Shown here: positions 21,343 to 27,377 of the stretch, one piece after another
How positions within the stretch are numbered: position 1 is the first letter of the stretch
How the letters are laid out: every line of letters starts with the position of its first letter
From: a virus
IMG/VR virus record: IMGVR_UViG_3300030333_004669
Span: 1 to 52,674 of that record
Reading direction: 5' to 3' (one strand)
Length of the DNA: 52,674 bases
Position numbers and translations under genes: made by a program
The notes under the pieces: model-generated
What the model saw: the letters and a program-made list of their open reading frames with translations, nothing else
Databases searched by the model: none
What the model was told of the DNA's origin: nothing

Positions 21343-22098
21343 ATGGCATCAAAAAAACATTTCGCAGGGATAGACTTCCAAGGTGGAGCTTCCATTAAGG
21401 TAGGAGGCACAGCGGGGAATAATCAGTTCCTTAAAGCAAGTAGTGACGGGGGATTGTCTTGGGCAAGCGGAACCACTTCTGCATCTGGAATGGGTGATGT
21501 CGGGATTACAAACTATGAAGGATTGATCCACTCTGGAATTACCAGTAGCCAGAACGCCAATTTTGCATTAGCTCAAAGTAGTGGTGGGCTTACGGTATTA
21601 AACTCAAAGGCTGGCAAAGGGCTTTATCTACGAACAGAGGGAGGAAGCTCGGCAACAGATCAGATTATCATTGATGGCGGCACACTCAGTTTCCAAGGGA
21701 GCATTGGTAGCGAAGGGAATGTACTGACAGTTAACTCCAGTAATAAAGCTGTATGGGCTGCGCCTAGCGGGGCAAACAAGAAAACCTATGAGTTTCGCTG
21801 GGATACAAGCTCTCCTCCAACTGGCTGTTCATTCCATAACACCAACCTCGGTGGTTCCTCTACTAAACATGATACTGTTAGGTTAACGCATACATTTGGA
21901 GAGATTACCATTGTTAACATGATTGACGTTAATGACTTATTCGGATCAGGCATAACTAATTATGGTTTGCAAATGGGATATGATGTCTCGGTATCTCAAG
22001 GGAATAACACTATGGACATAATCCTTACTGGGATAGATGCCGACGATGTGCCGACATATTCCAGCAACAAAAACTTTAAAGTGATTATAATGGGCTAA
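21343..22098 (+). CDS. Second tail-fibre protein, 251 aa
   Basis: The start MASKKHFAGIDFQGGASIKV parallels the start of the giant fibre (MADKKVFTNLQFEGNAELKF), so both probably share an attachment point. Residues 20-130 are Gly/Ser rich with beta-shaft character; the C-terminal 100 residues (KTYEFRWDTSS..., VTRLTHTFGEIT-like text, ending KNFKVIIMG) form a tip domain ending like that of the giant fibre (VVVIGI). It follows the giant gene after 1 bp. It may be an alternative or accessory receptor-binding protein. Confidence 0.75.
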   Translation: MASKKHFAGIDFQGGASIKVGGTAGNNQFLKASSDGGLSWASGTTSASGMGDVGITNYEGLIHSGITSSQNANFALAQSSGGLTVLNSKAGKGLYLRTEGGSSATDQIIIDGGTLSFQGSIGSEGNVLTVNSSNKAVWAAPSGANKKTYEFRWDTSSPPTGCSFHNTNLGGSSTKHDTVRLTHTFGEITIVNMIDVNDLFGSGITNYGLQMGYDVSVSQGNNTMDIILTGIDADDVPTYSSNKNFKVIIMG

Positions 22099-22331
22099 TG
22101 GAACACAGCCACACCATAATTGAGCTACTCCTAGTAATCGCAATGCTGGGAATACTGTACTCTATGTATGTGGGGTCATTGGCACGGGCTAGAGAGGCGG
22201 CAGAGAGGGCTATATGTAAACAATATCAATGGGAGTGGAGAACCCTTCGGGAGACAGAGGATATTCCTGACATGGTGCGAGTAGCGGATAGTTGTTTCAA
22301 CTGCCACGCAACTGCTCCACCCAACTGGTAA
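22098..22331 (+). CDS. Prepilin-like small protein with CXXCH motif
   Basis: 77 residues. Residues 5-34, HTIIELLLVIAMLGILYSMY then VGSLARAREAAERA, follow the class III prepilin N-terminus: Glu at the +5-like place, a hydrophobic helix, then a charged helix. The LARAREAAERAxC wording is especially like prepilins of the Verrucomicrobia/Lentisphaerae/Planctomycetes group. The usual Gly before the cleavage site is replaced by Ser, so processing is doubtful. The C-terminus contains CFNCH, formally a haem-c attachment motif. It overlaps the fibre gene stop (TAATG). It could interfere with host pili or secretion, be a piece of acquired host gene, or simply be a single-span membrane protein. Confidence 0.6.
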   Translation: MEHSHTIIELLLVIAMLGILYSMYVGSLARAREAAERAICKQYQWEWRTLRETEDIPDMVRVADSCFNCHATAPPNW

Positions 22332-22332
22332 A

Positions 22333-22794
22333 ATGGAAACGAATTTAGTAGAACAATTAGCAAACAAGGAAGTCATGGAGGGCGTGGCTAAGAACCTTGT
22401 TGGGGAATACGCATGGCTGCTGGTAGCCGCCGTGGTGATGTTGTTCCTCAAGGACACGGTGATGAATTTTGTCGCAGGGATAGGTGTTTGCTTTGGCTCC
22501 CATTGGCGAGCAGACGAGGTTCTCTACATTAGTGGAAGACAGGCGCGGATAGTTCGCGTTGGGATAAGGTCAACCACGCTATACATGAGCGATAGGAGAA
22601 CGAAGATGGTCGTGCCTAATGAGAAGTTGAAAGACTTAGTTGTGGAGAAGACGCTGCCTAAAAACGGTGGTGAACCATATCTTCCTAAAGGCGGCGATCC
22701 TCAGTTTGTAGGCACAATGGAAATACCCATAGCCCCTGAGCCACAAAAGGTAGAGATCGTAGATAAACCAAAACGAGGAAGACCGAGAAAATGA
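22333..22794 (+). CDS. Compact MscS-like channel protein
   Basis: 153 residues. One hydrophobic helix (AWLLVAAVVMLFLKDTVMNF) leads into VAGIGVCFGSHWRADEVLYI, matching the pore-helix/beta-domain junction of MscS (LxNLAAGV...FRPFRAGEYV). Then come VGIRSTTLYMSD and VVPNEKLKDLVVE, the counterpart of FSTTMRTADG...IPNGKI. The TM1-TM2 sensor helices and the C-terminal alpha/beta domain of MscS are missing. The C-terminus ends KPKRGRPRK, an AT-hook-like motif shared with the scaffold-like protein. Possible roles: virion-induced permeability, lysis help or osmotic relief. Family by eye, fairly sure; role unknown. Confidence 0.66.
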   Translation: METNLVEQLANKEVMEGVAKNLVGEYAWLLVAAVVMLFLKDTVMNFVAGIGVCFGSHWRADEVLYISGRQARIVRVGIRSTTLYMSDRRTKMVVPNEKLKDLVVEKTLPKNGGEPYLPKGGDPQFVGTMEIPIAPEPQKVEIVDKPKRGRPRK

Positions 22795-23027
22795 AGAGAT
22801 GGCTTACAATAGCGGCACTCAGCATATTCACCATTTGGGTGGGTAGTGGGTGTCAGAACATAAAATCTTTTGAAGCGGATTTCGGGGGAGTGGACATAGA
22901 GTATTATCCAACACATCCCTCTCAGGAGGAGAAATCAATTTTTGACTTTAGCGGCACAGCACAGGACTTGGTAGTTCCAGCAGATTGGGACGGGCCTTTG
23001 CTGATGCCAATGACGAGAGATAAATAA
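22791..23027 (+). CDS. Small lipoprotein, 78 aa
   Basis: Signal sequence MKRWLTIAALSIFTIW followed by the lipobox-like VGSGC, with acylated Cys at about residue 21. The mature part is acidic and unlike known spanins. A GAGGAAG sequence upstream of the ATG serves as ribosome-binding site, and the ATG overlaps the stop of the MscS-like gene by 4 bp (ATGA), suggesting coupling. It may act with its two membrane-protein neighbours in the envelope. Confidence 0.7.
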   Translation: MKRWLTIAALSIFTIWVGSGCQNIKSFEADFGGVDIEYYPTHPSQEEKSIFDFSGTAQDLVVPADWDGPLLMPMTRDK

Positions 23028-23029
23028 TT

Positions 23030-23536
23030 ATGGCTAACATTAAATACGATGTAACAAGATGGGACGTAAGTTGCGAGTCGGCTGACCCAACTAAGGTCTG
23101 TAGTGTGATTCTAGGCATAACAGCCACGGATCAAGAATCGGGCAAATCTGCCTACAAGGATGAGCGTATCTCCGTTCCGTGCCAAGACCTGACAGAGTTT
23201 GAGGCGCAGAGTGAGAAGTTCATAGAGGGAGTGCTGGGCAGTCAGGGCTGGTTTCTCGAGTTACAGACTCGGATTGCAAATCAGCTAACTGCTCCTGTTC
23301 CCGCGCCAGAGGACAGGGAGAAACCAGATTTTTCCTCGATGACAATCGGTGACGGCTACCAGAACCTCCCAGACGAGGAGAGTGAGGAAGCCCCAGCCGA
23401 GGAGTCTAGCGAGGAAGAAGCCGAGGAGGCTCCAGCGGAATCTGAGGAGGAATCTAGCGAAGAGGCCGAGGAATCCAGCGAGGAAGAGTCCAGCGAGGAA
23501 GAGTCCAGCGAGGAAGAGTCTGAAGGTGGCGAGTAA
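23030..23536 (+). CDS. Acidic-tail protein, 168 aa
   Basis: The N-terminal ~95 residues form a globular unknown domain (IKYDVTRWDVSCESADPTKV...), apparently a beta-sandwich. The last ~60 residues are a Glu/Ser repeat (EESSEEE units), highly negative and probably disordered. At DNA level the tail is a run of GAGGAAGAGTCCAGC-type repeats, so it can expand or shrink. A +1 frame through the same repeats is open and strongly basic (PARKSPARKS) but is probably a shadow. No function recognised. Confidence 0.68.
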   Translation: MANIKYDVTRWDVSCESADPTKVCSVILGITATDQESGKSAYKDERISVPCQDLTEFEAQSEKFIEGVLGSQGWFLELQTRIANQLTAPVPAPEDREKPDFSSMTIGDGYQNLPDEESEEAPAEESSEEEAEEAPAESEEESSEEAEESSEEESSEEESSEEESEGGE

Positions 23537-23654
23537 ATGCACCAACAAGGACTGCTTTGAGGATACTTGCAAGGGTGGGTGCAAACCAAAGAAGAGAAAG
23601 AAGCCGCCTAAAGAAGACTGGCCTTGGTATCGGCAAGTCAAAGCAGGTGAATAA
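23526..23654 (+). CDS. Small Cys4 protein, 42 aa
   Basis: GTG start at 23526, stop TAA at 23654, overlapping the previous gene by 11 bp in another frame. The product has four cysteines (KCTNKDCFEDTCKGGCKP), a Lys-rich patch and an aromatic end (EDWPWYRQVKAGE), so it looks like a small zinc-binding peptide. The frame extends upstream through the basic shadow of the acidic repeat, and a longer basic product cannot be excluded. Confidence 0.5.
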   Translation: MASKCTNKDCFEDTCKGGCKPKKRKKPPKEDWPWYRQVKAGE

Positions 23655-23694
23655 TCCTCAGCTTGTCAGTGATTAGCACGACTTGGCTTTAAAG

Positions 23695-23703
23695 TGCTAA
23701 AAT
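23695..23703 (+). promoter_or_regulatory. Extended -10 promoter, 10 bp before ATG
   Basis: TGCTAAAAT, then ten bases, then ATG at 23714. AGCAC/GTGCT words at 23675, 23694 and 23704 form overlapping inverted repeats across the box, possibly an operator. Confidence 0.55.
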
Positions 23704-23713
23704 CAGCACGCTT

Positions 23714-23905
23714 ATGGCTGAACAGAGCAAAGAGCAGGCGCAGGCTGCTGTAAATATCCTGTTTAACGCTGCAAGTCAGGCACGCCTGACCGCAGCAGAG
23801 CACGACCAAGTTAAGCAAGCTGCTCAAATAGTGGCGGCTGGACTTGGTTTAACGGAAGGGCAAGACAATACCGAATTGGTAATGCCTGATGAAAGTGAAG
23901 GATAA
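23714..23905 (+). CDS. Hypothetical protein, 63 aa
   Basis: A 63-residue helical, Ala/Gln-rich protein (KEQAQAAVNILFNAASQARL), acidic at the end. No Shine-Dalgarno; the promoter box lies 10 bp before the ATG. It is the first gene of the lysis group 23714-25361, followed after 12 bp by a small membrane protein. Confidence 0.66.
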   Translation: MAEQSKEQAQAAVNILFNAASQARLTAAEHDQVKQAAQIVAAGLGLTEGQDNTELVMPDESEG

Positions 23906-23917
23906 AGAGTGTGTTGG

Positions 23918-24067
23918 ATGGATGATTGCAAGGTACTTGGTTCCTTCGCCCTTGGCTTTGGTAACTGGATGCTGGAGATAGACCTTGTTTTAAAGGTGGC
24001 AATATCTTTAGCAACCCTTGTTTATGTTATCCTTCGCATACGAAATCTCATCAAATACAAACAATGA
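23918..24067 (+). CDS. Small membrane protein, 49 aa, holin-like
   Basis: ATG at 23918, TGA at 24067 overlapping the next ATG (ATGA). A short N-terminal part with an aromatic/hydrophobic stretch (SFALGFGNWMLEIDLVL) is followed by a membrane helix (VAISLATLVYVILRI) and a basic tail (RNLIKYKQ). Size and location upstream of a second holin-like gene and spanins suggest a holin or antiholin. Too short for a firm family call. Confidence 0.58.
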   Translation: MDDCKVLGSFALGFGNWMLEIDLVLKVAISLATLVYVILRIRNLIKYKQ

Positions 24068-24390
24068 AATATAGATTGTATATACTAGGGGCGTTGTTGC
24101 TTTTTGCAACGAACGTCAACGCGGGTTTGTTTGGGGCAGCGCTGAAGCCTGATCCCAATATTACCCTTTTTGGGCAAAAGCTAAGCTGGCCTATCCCGAG
24201 CCTGTGCATAGGCGCTAAAGCTGGGGTGCTGCCTGACGCTGGAGTTTCATCCGATGGAATCAATTTTAAGATTCCTTATTTCTCGGTTGATCTGCCGTTT
24301 CCCTCCTTAACCATTAAAGGCACTAATGCTGTCACTAAGGTTAAGATTGGGGCCGTGGAGAAGACAGTGACCAAGGAGGTGAAGAAGTAA
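24064..24390 (+). CDS. Exported protein, 108 aa
   Basis: A clear signal peptide (MKYRLYILGALLLFATNVNA) with probable cleavage after NA. The mature ~88 residues are beta-rich (FGQKLSWPIPSLCIGAKAGV) with one cysteine and a basic Lys/Thr/Val end. No enzyme motif was seen, so it does not look like an endolysin. Located between two small membrane proteins of the lysis group; may act in the periplasm. Confidence 0.66.
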   Translation: MKYRLYILGALLLFATNVNAGLFGAALKPDPNITLFGQKLSWPIPSLCIGAKAGVLPDAGVSSDGINFKIPYFSVDLPFPSLTIKGTNAVTKVKIGAVEKTVTKEVKK

Positions 24391-24566
24391 TGCTACGCTC
24401 AAAAACGACTTGGACTGCTTTGACTGGTGCGCTTGCCGGGATCGCTGGTTATTTTACTGGAGAGCTTGAGCTTGGTGCTGCCGCTAACGTGGTCATCACC
24501 AGTCTGCTGGCTCTGTTCCTTAGGCACGGAATCAAGAAAACCGAAAAAGCGGTAACCGGGGAGTGA
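24390..24566 (+). CDS. Holin-like protein, 58 aa
   Basis: The start overlaps the preceding stop (TAATG). The pattern LRSKTTWTALTGALAGIAGY, an acidic loop (FTGELELGAA), a second hydrophobic stretch (VVITSLLALFLR) and a short charged tail (HGIKKTEKAV) is what I know from small phage holins with one or two membrane helices. AAGGAGG upstream is a good ribosome-binding site. It lies just before the spanin-like pair. Confidence 0.72.
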   Translation: MLRSKTTWTALTGALAGIAGYFTGELELGAAANVVITSLLALFLRHGIKKTEKAVTGE

Positions 24567-24572
24567 ACCCAA

Positions 24573-25019
24573 ATGGGTATTCTCAACTTAATAGCTTCAA
24601 TTCTAAAGGCCGTCCCAATTTTGGGGCGGCTTTTTGTGAGGTTTGCAGATGATAAGCGAGAGTTAAAGGCACAAGAACGGTATGAGGAAAAACTTAATCT
24701 TATTGATAGCGCTGTTGACAAGTATCATAGGGCAGGGCTGCACGACAGCGGTGAAGTACAACAACAGCCAGGAATTGATGGAGCACCCGCAATTTCCGAG
24801 AGCAGCGTTTCACGCGCCAGCGTTCACAAAGCAAGCTCTAAAAACGATAGCGGAACTGGAGTATCAGTTAGAAAGAAAAAAGTAGCCAAGAAGAAAGCTG
24901 TTAAGAAAAAAACAGCTAAAAGAAAGGTATCTAATGCCAAAGAAAAAAGACCCACGCCTCGCCGCAGCGGGCGTAAGCGGATACAACAAGCCGAAAAGAA
25001 CACCAAATCACAAAACTAA
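24573..25019 (+). CDS. Rz-like protein (inner-membrane spanin candidate)
   Basis: 148 codons. An N-terminal hydrophobic helix (IASILKAVPILGRLFVRF) precedes a charged helix (DDKRELKAQERYEEKLNLID), as in i-spanins, but the C-terminal half is extremely Lys-rich (KKKVAKKKAVKKKTAKRK), which is unusual. A lipoprotein gene (24682-24885) is nested in another frame, like Rz1 in Rz. The last ~85 bp overlap the next gene, 24934. A strong terminator-like hairpin lies in its first codons. Confidence 0.6.
   Translation: MGILNLIASILKAVPILGRLFVRFADDKRELKAQERYEEKLNLIDSAVDKYHRAGLHDSGEVQQQPGIDGAPAISESSVSRASVHKASSKNDSGTGVSVRKKKVAKKKAVKKKTAKRKVSNAKEKRPTPRRSGRKRIQQAEKNTKSQN
24609..24635 (+). terminator. Terminator-like hairpin inside the Rz-like gene
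   Basis: GCCGTCCC (24609-24616) pairs with GGGGCGGC (24623-24630, one G-U), loop AATTTT, followed by five T. It would end transcripts from the holin side unless translation or antitermination prevents it. Confidence 0.5.
24682..24885 (+). CDS. Nested lipoprotein (Rz1-like o-spanin candidate)
   Basis: Signal MRKNLILLIALLTSI, lipobox IGQGC with Cys at residue 20, then a 47-residue mature part with a C-terminal helix (TKQALKTIAELEYQLERKK). It is entirely embedded in the Rz-like gene in another frame, the classic arrangement of an Rz/Rz1 spanin pair that fuses inner and outer membranes at lysis. This implies a Gram-negative type envelope for the host. Confidence 0.68.
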   Translation: MRKNLILLIALLTSIIGQGCTTAVKYNNSQELMEHPQFPRAAFHAPAFTKQALKTIAELEYQLERKK

Positions 25020-25221
25020 ATCTCACGTTGTTGTGGCCAAAGATGGCGACAAAATTAAAACGATAAGATTTGGGCAGCAAGGTGTTAGGGGTGCTGGTAA
25101 AAACCCTACTAGCGCGAAGGATAAGGCTCGTAAAAAATCCTATTACGCAAGACACAATGCTCAGGACTCAAGTCCTGATAAAATGAGTGCGAGGTATTGG
25201 TCGCATAAGGTTAAATGGTGA
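24934..25221 (+). CDS. Conserved small basic phage protein, 95 aa
   Basis: A Lys/Arg/Gly-rich protein (KDPRLAAAGVSGYNKPKRTP, then HVVVAKDGDKIKTIRFGQQG, ending MSARYWSHKVKW). I recognise this wording from unnamed small proteins in marine phage genomes, where it usually sits next to the protein encoded at 25221; the function is unknown. Its start overlaps the 3' end of the Rz-like gene and its TGA overlaps the next ATG (TGATG). Confidence 0.68.
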   Translation: MPKKKDPRLAAAGVSGYNKPKRTPNHKTKSHVVVAKDGDKIKTIRFGQQGVRGAGKNPTSAKDKARKKSYYARHNAQDSSPDKMSARYWSHKVKW

Positions 25222-25361
25222 TGAGTTTGTATAAGAACATAAACAAAAGAAAGAAGTCGGGAACTAGCCGATCAAAGAAGAACTCAACTATTTCAAAGGA
25301 ATCCTACGCCAACATGAAAGCAGGCTTTCCTAAGAAGAAGAAGAGTGGCAAAAAACCGTAA
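25221..25361 (+). CDS. Conserved tiny basic phage protein, 46 aa
   Basis: ATG 25221 to TAA 25361. The product (MSLYKNINKRKKSGTSRSKK, then STISKESYANMKAGFPKKKK) is very basic and of a type I have seen beside terminase genes in marine phages. It couples to the previous gene through TGATG. It ends 20 bp from the convergent end of the terminase gene. Confidence 0.7.
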   Translation: MSLYKNINKRKKSGTSRSKKNSTISKESYANMKAGFPKKKKSGKKP

Positions 25362-25381
25362 TCCTTTTAAATCTCCAAGGG

Positions 25382-26854
25382 TTAGATTGGGACGGAAGTT
25401 AACGAAAGTCTTCCGCTTTTCGGATCGTTGGAAATTTCTAGGTCGGCTGACATCTCTCCGATCAGGGCGTAACTCAGGCTATCAAAGCTGTGCTTATTGT
25501 CATCATTGACAACGTACTGCCCAACACTCTTCCCCTTCCTTAAAAACTTCATCATATCAATCGTTCGGTGGCAGTGAGCACTAATGTGCAACCTGTTGAG
25601 CATTAGTAAATCCTTTATCAGCTTAACCCTTTGCCTGACTGATCCCGCAAACTTTGGTGCGCCAATCATGTTGATTTTCCCATCGCTGGCAGCGGCTACC
25701 ACCCTGTGATCGTATGTGTTTCCTGATGCCCTAAAGCGATTCATGGCAGACATGTCAGACCAATGCGTCCACCTAACTGGCCTTCCTATGTGACTCTCTA
25801 GCTGCTCGATCCGATCCATTGCTTCGCCTGTGAAATCCTCAAGGGATACATCTGCGTGGAGTACAACGAGCTCATCCAGTACCGCCCATCGAACACCATT
25901 CATCGTGCGAACCTTCTCCATGATGTGAAAGGCGTGGTTTCTGTCTCCTAAATCCCAGCCCCCAATTAATTCCGTGCAGTTATCGGAAGGCAATATCACC
26001 TCCCATTCATCCTCTATGGGGGAGTCTGTGTTGCCAACCACATGCAGCGGCGTCTTAAACACCTTTCCAAAATGGGAATCGGTACTACTGGCTGTCCACT
26101 TGCCCAGTACATAACGGTCATATAACTCAGGGTCTGGTCTGAATGTGGCGATCAAATCCTTCCTGTCGTGGTCAGAAAGGTAAGGATTGTCGTGAATCAT
26201 GGATTCAATGATCTGGAACTGCTCGGCGTACTCAGGGTCTGGGTGATCCTCTTGGAACGGCTCCTCGTACCAGAGCTTATAAATCCAGCTAGTCGTTCCT
26301 TCTTCTGCTGGGTTGGTATCTCCGATCCACTGATGTCTGTGGTAATCCAGCCCGGGCAAACGAAGCTGCCCCTTACTGATCGAGAACACGCATGAGTCTT
26401 TGAAGTTTGATAGCTCTGAGAAAAATATCATACTAAATCGGGTTCCCTTGATCTTCTCCTCGATGTCGTGATCTACGTCTAGCGAGTGGAGTTGGATTTC
26501 TGTTTCGCCTCCATGCATGTTGGCGACTTTCATGTAGTTCATCTTGGTCACCCCATCCACTTTGGGTTTAACCGTAATCTCAAATCCGTCCAGATTCTCC
26601 TCCCATTCTGGAATAATCAGGTCAGTCAGGTCAGACCAGACTCCAGATTTAGCGTTGCGAATAGTTTTACAGAAGACGCCAACGCGCCCTCCTTTTGTTT
26701 CCCAGCAATGGCGAACCAGCCTGTGTAGGACACCGATTGTCTTACTGGAATAACGCGGCCCAGAAACAAGCAGGTATCGTTTGGAGCAGTTGAATATTTC
26801 CAACTGTTTTGGGCTGATCGAGGGATACCATGCGCCACTAGCATCAAGAGGCAT
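25382..26854 (-). CDS. terL: Terminase large subunit
   Basis: 490 residues. Variant Walker A SGPRYSSKT at residues 31-39 and Walker B MIFFSEL near 143 power DNA translocation; the C-terminal nuclease part has GGWDLGDRNHA near residue 295 and HSFDSLSYALIGEM near the end, where acidic metal ligands of the RNase-H-like fold are expected. Length is normal for the family. It is the only late gene on the minus strand. Its ATG is 32 bp from the ATG of a divergent gene. A weak box TAAATT lies 9 bp before the ATG, with AGCACGGAT between, much like AGCACGCTT before 23714. Confidence 0.92.
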   Translation of the reverse strand: MPLDASGAWYPSISPKQLEIFNCSKRYLLVSGPRYSSKTIGVLHRLVRHCWETKGGRVGVFCKTIRNAKSGVWSDLTDLIIPEWEENLDGFEITVKPKVDGVTKMNYMKVANMHGGETEIQLHSLDVDHDIEEKIKGTRFSMIFFSELSNFKDSCVFSISKGQLRLPGLDYHRHQWIGDTNPAEEGTTSWIYKLWYEEPFQEDHPDPEYAEQFQIIESMIHDNPYLSDHDRKDLIATFRPDPELYDRYVLGKWTASSTDSHFGKVFKTPLHVVGNTDSPIEDEWEVILPSDNCTELIGGWDLGDRNHAFHIMEKVRTMNGVRWAVLDELVVLHADVSLEDFTGEAMDRIEQLESHIGRPVRWTHWSDMSAMNRFRASGNTYDHRVVAAASDGKINMIGAPKFAGSVRQRVKLIKDLLMLNRLHISAHCHRTIDMMKFLRKGKSVGQYVVNDDNKHSFDSLSYALIGEMSADLEISNDPKSGRLSLTSVPI

Positions 26855-26859
26855 ATCCG

Positions 26860-26869
26860 TGCTAATTTA
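26860..26869. promoter_or_regulatory. Overlapping divergent -10 candidates
   Basis: Plus strand TGCTAATTT (26860-26868) before the gene at 26887; minus strand TAAATT (26864-26869) before the terminase. Both share the same bases in a 32-bp gap, so the two transcripts may exclude each other. Confidence 0.4.
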
Positions 26870-26886
26870 ACGGATTGGAGGCATTT

Positions 26887-27126
26887 ATGGCAAATGAGAT
26901 CACAATAGACCTAACAGACCCTGTTCTCGCTGAGGCTTTAGCTGAGTGTGACCCGGGTGAAACACACACGATCACGATGGATATAAACGTGACAGAGAAG
27001 ACCACCCAACTTGTTGGAACGGTTACTCCAGAATCGGTTGAGAAGTATGGGGAAGAGGAAGAGGTTGCCGAGGAAGCCCCTGCTGCGCCAACTGAAACTC
27101 CTGCTGCCGTTGAGGCGGTCATGTAA
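26887..27126 (+). CDS. Small acidic structural-region protein, 79 aa
   Basis: The start at 26887 follows GGAGG by 7 bp; an in-frame ATG at 26875 is less likely. The N-terminal half looks beta-rich (EITIDLTDPVLAEALAECDP, THTITMDINVTEKT), the C-terminal half is Glu/Ala/Pro-rich and disordered. It overlaps the next gene by 1 bp (TAATG). No family recognised; first gene of the head operon. Confidence 0.65.
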   Translation: MANEITIDLTDPVLAEALAECDPGETHTITMDINVTEKTTQLVGTVTPESVEKYGEEEEVAEEAPAAPTETPAAVEAVM

Positions 27127-27377
27127 TGCCGAAGCGGAAGCCTGAGGTTACCTACAACAAGGACGGCACGGTCAACTTGACCCTGCGCTTTTACAACCTA
27201 AGGCCAAAGAAGGGTAGAAACTTTAGGAGTGTAGAATACCACGATGCAGTTTTGAAAAATTCTGATCTAAACGCCTATGTGAAGATTTGGCGAAGGATGC
27301 CAAGGGCAAGGATCAGGAAGATTATGGTAGAATACGCCAAGAATCGCATGATTCAAAACAGTCCAGTTATTATATGA
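27126..27377 (+). CDS. Hypothetical basic protein, 83 aa
   Basis: 83 residues, strongly basic (MPKRKPEVTYNKDGTVNLTL, RFYNLRPKKGRNFRS, RRMPRARIRKIMVEY). It is coupled to both neighbours: TAATG at its start and ATGA at its end with the portal-like gene. The position before the portal would suit a head-completion or DNA-binding role, but nothing specific is seen. Confidence 0.65.
   Translation: MPKRKPEVTYNKDGTVNLTLRFYNLRPKKGRNFRSVEYHDAVLKNSDLNAYVKIWRRMPRARIRKIMVEYAKNRMIQNSPVII

Noticed and set aside
23285-23641. 118-codon minus-strand ORF over the acidic repeat
   Set aside because: It reads GLFLAGLFLAG repeats, the simple antisense of the GAGGAAGAG repeat.
24064-24390. Endolysin
   Set aside because: The protein has a signal peptide but no catalytic motif of known lysozymes, amidases or peptidases, and is short.
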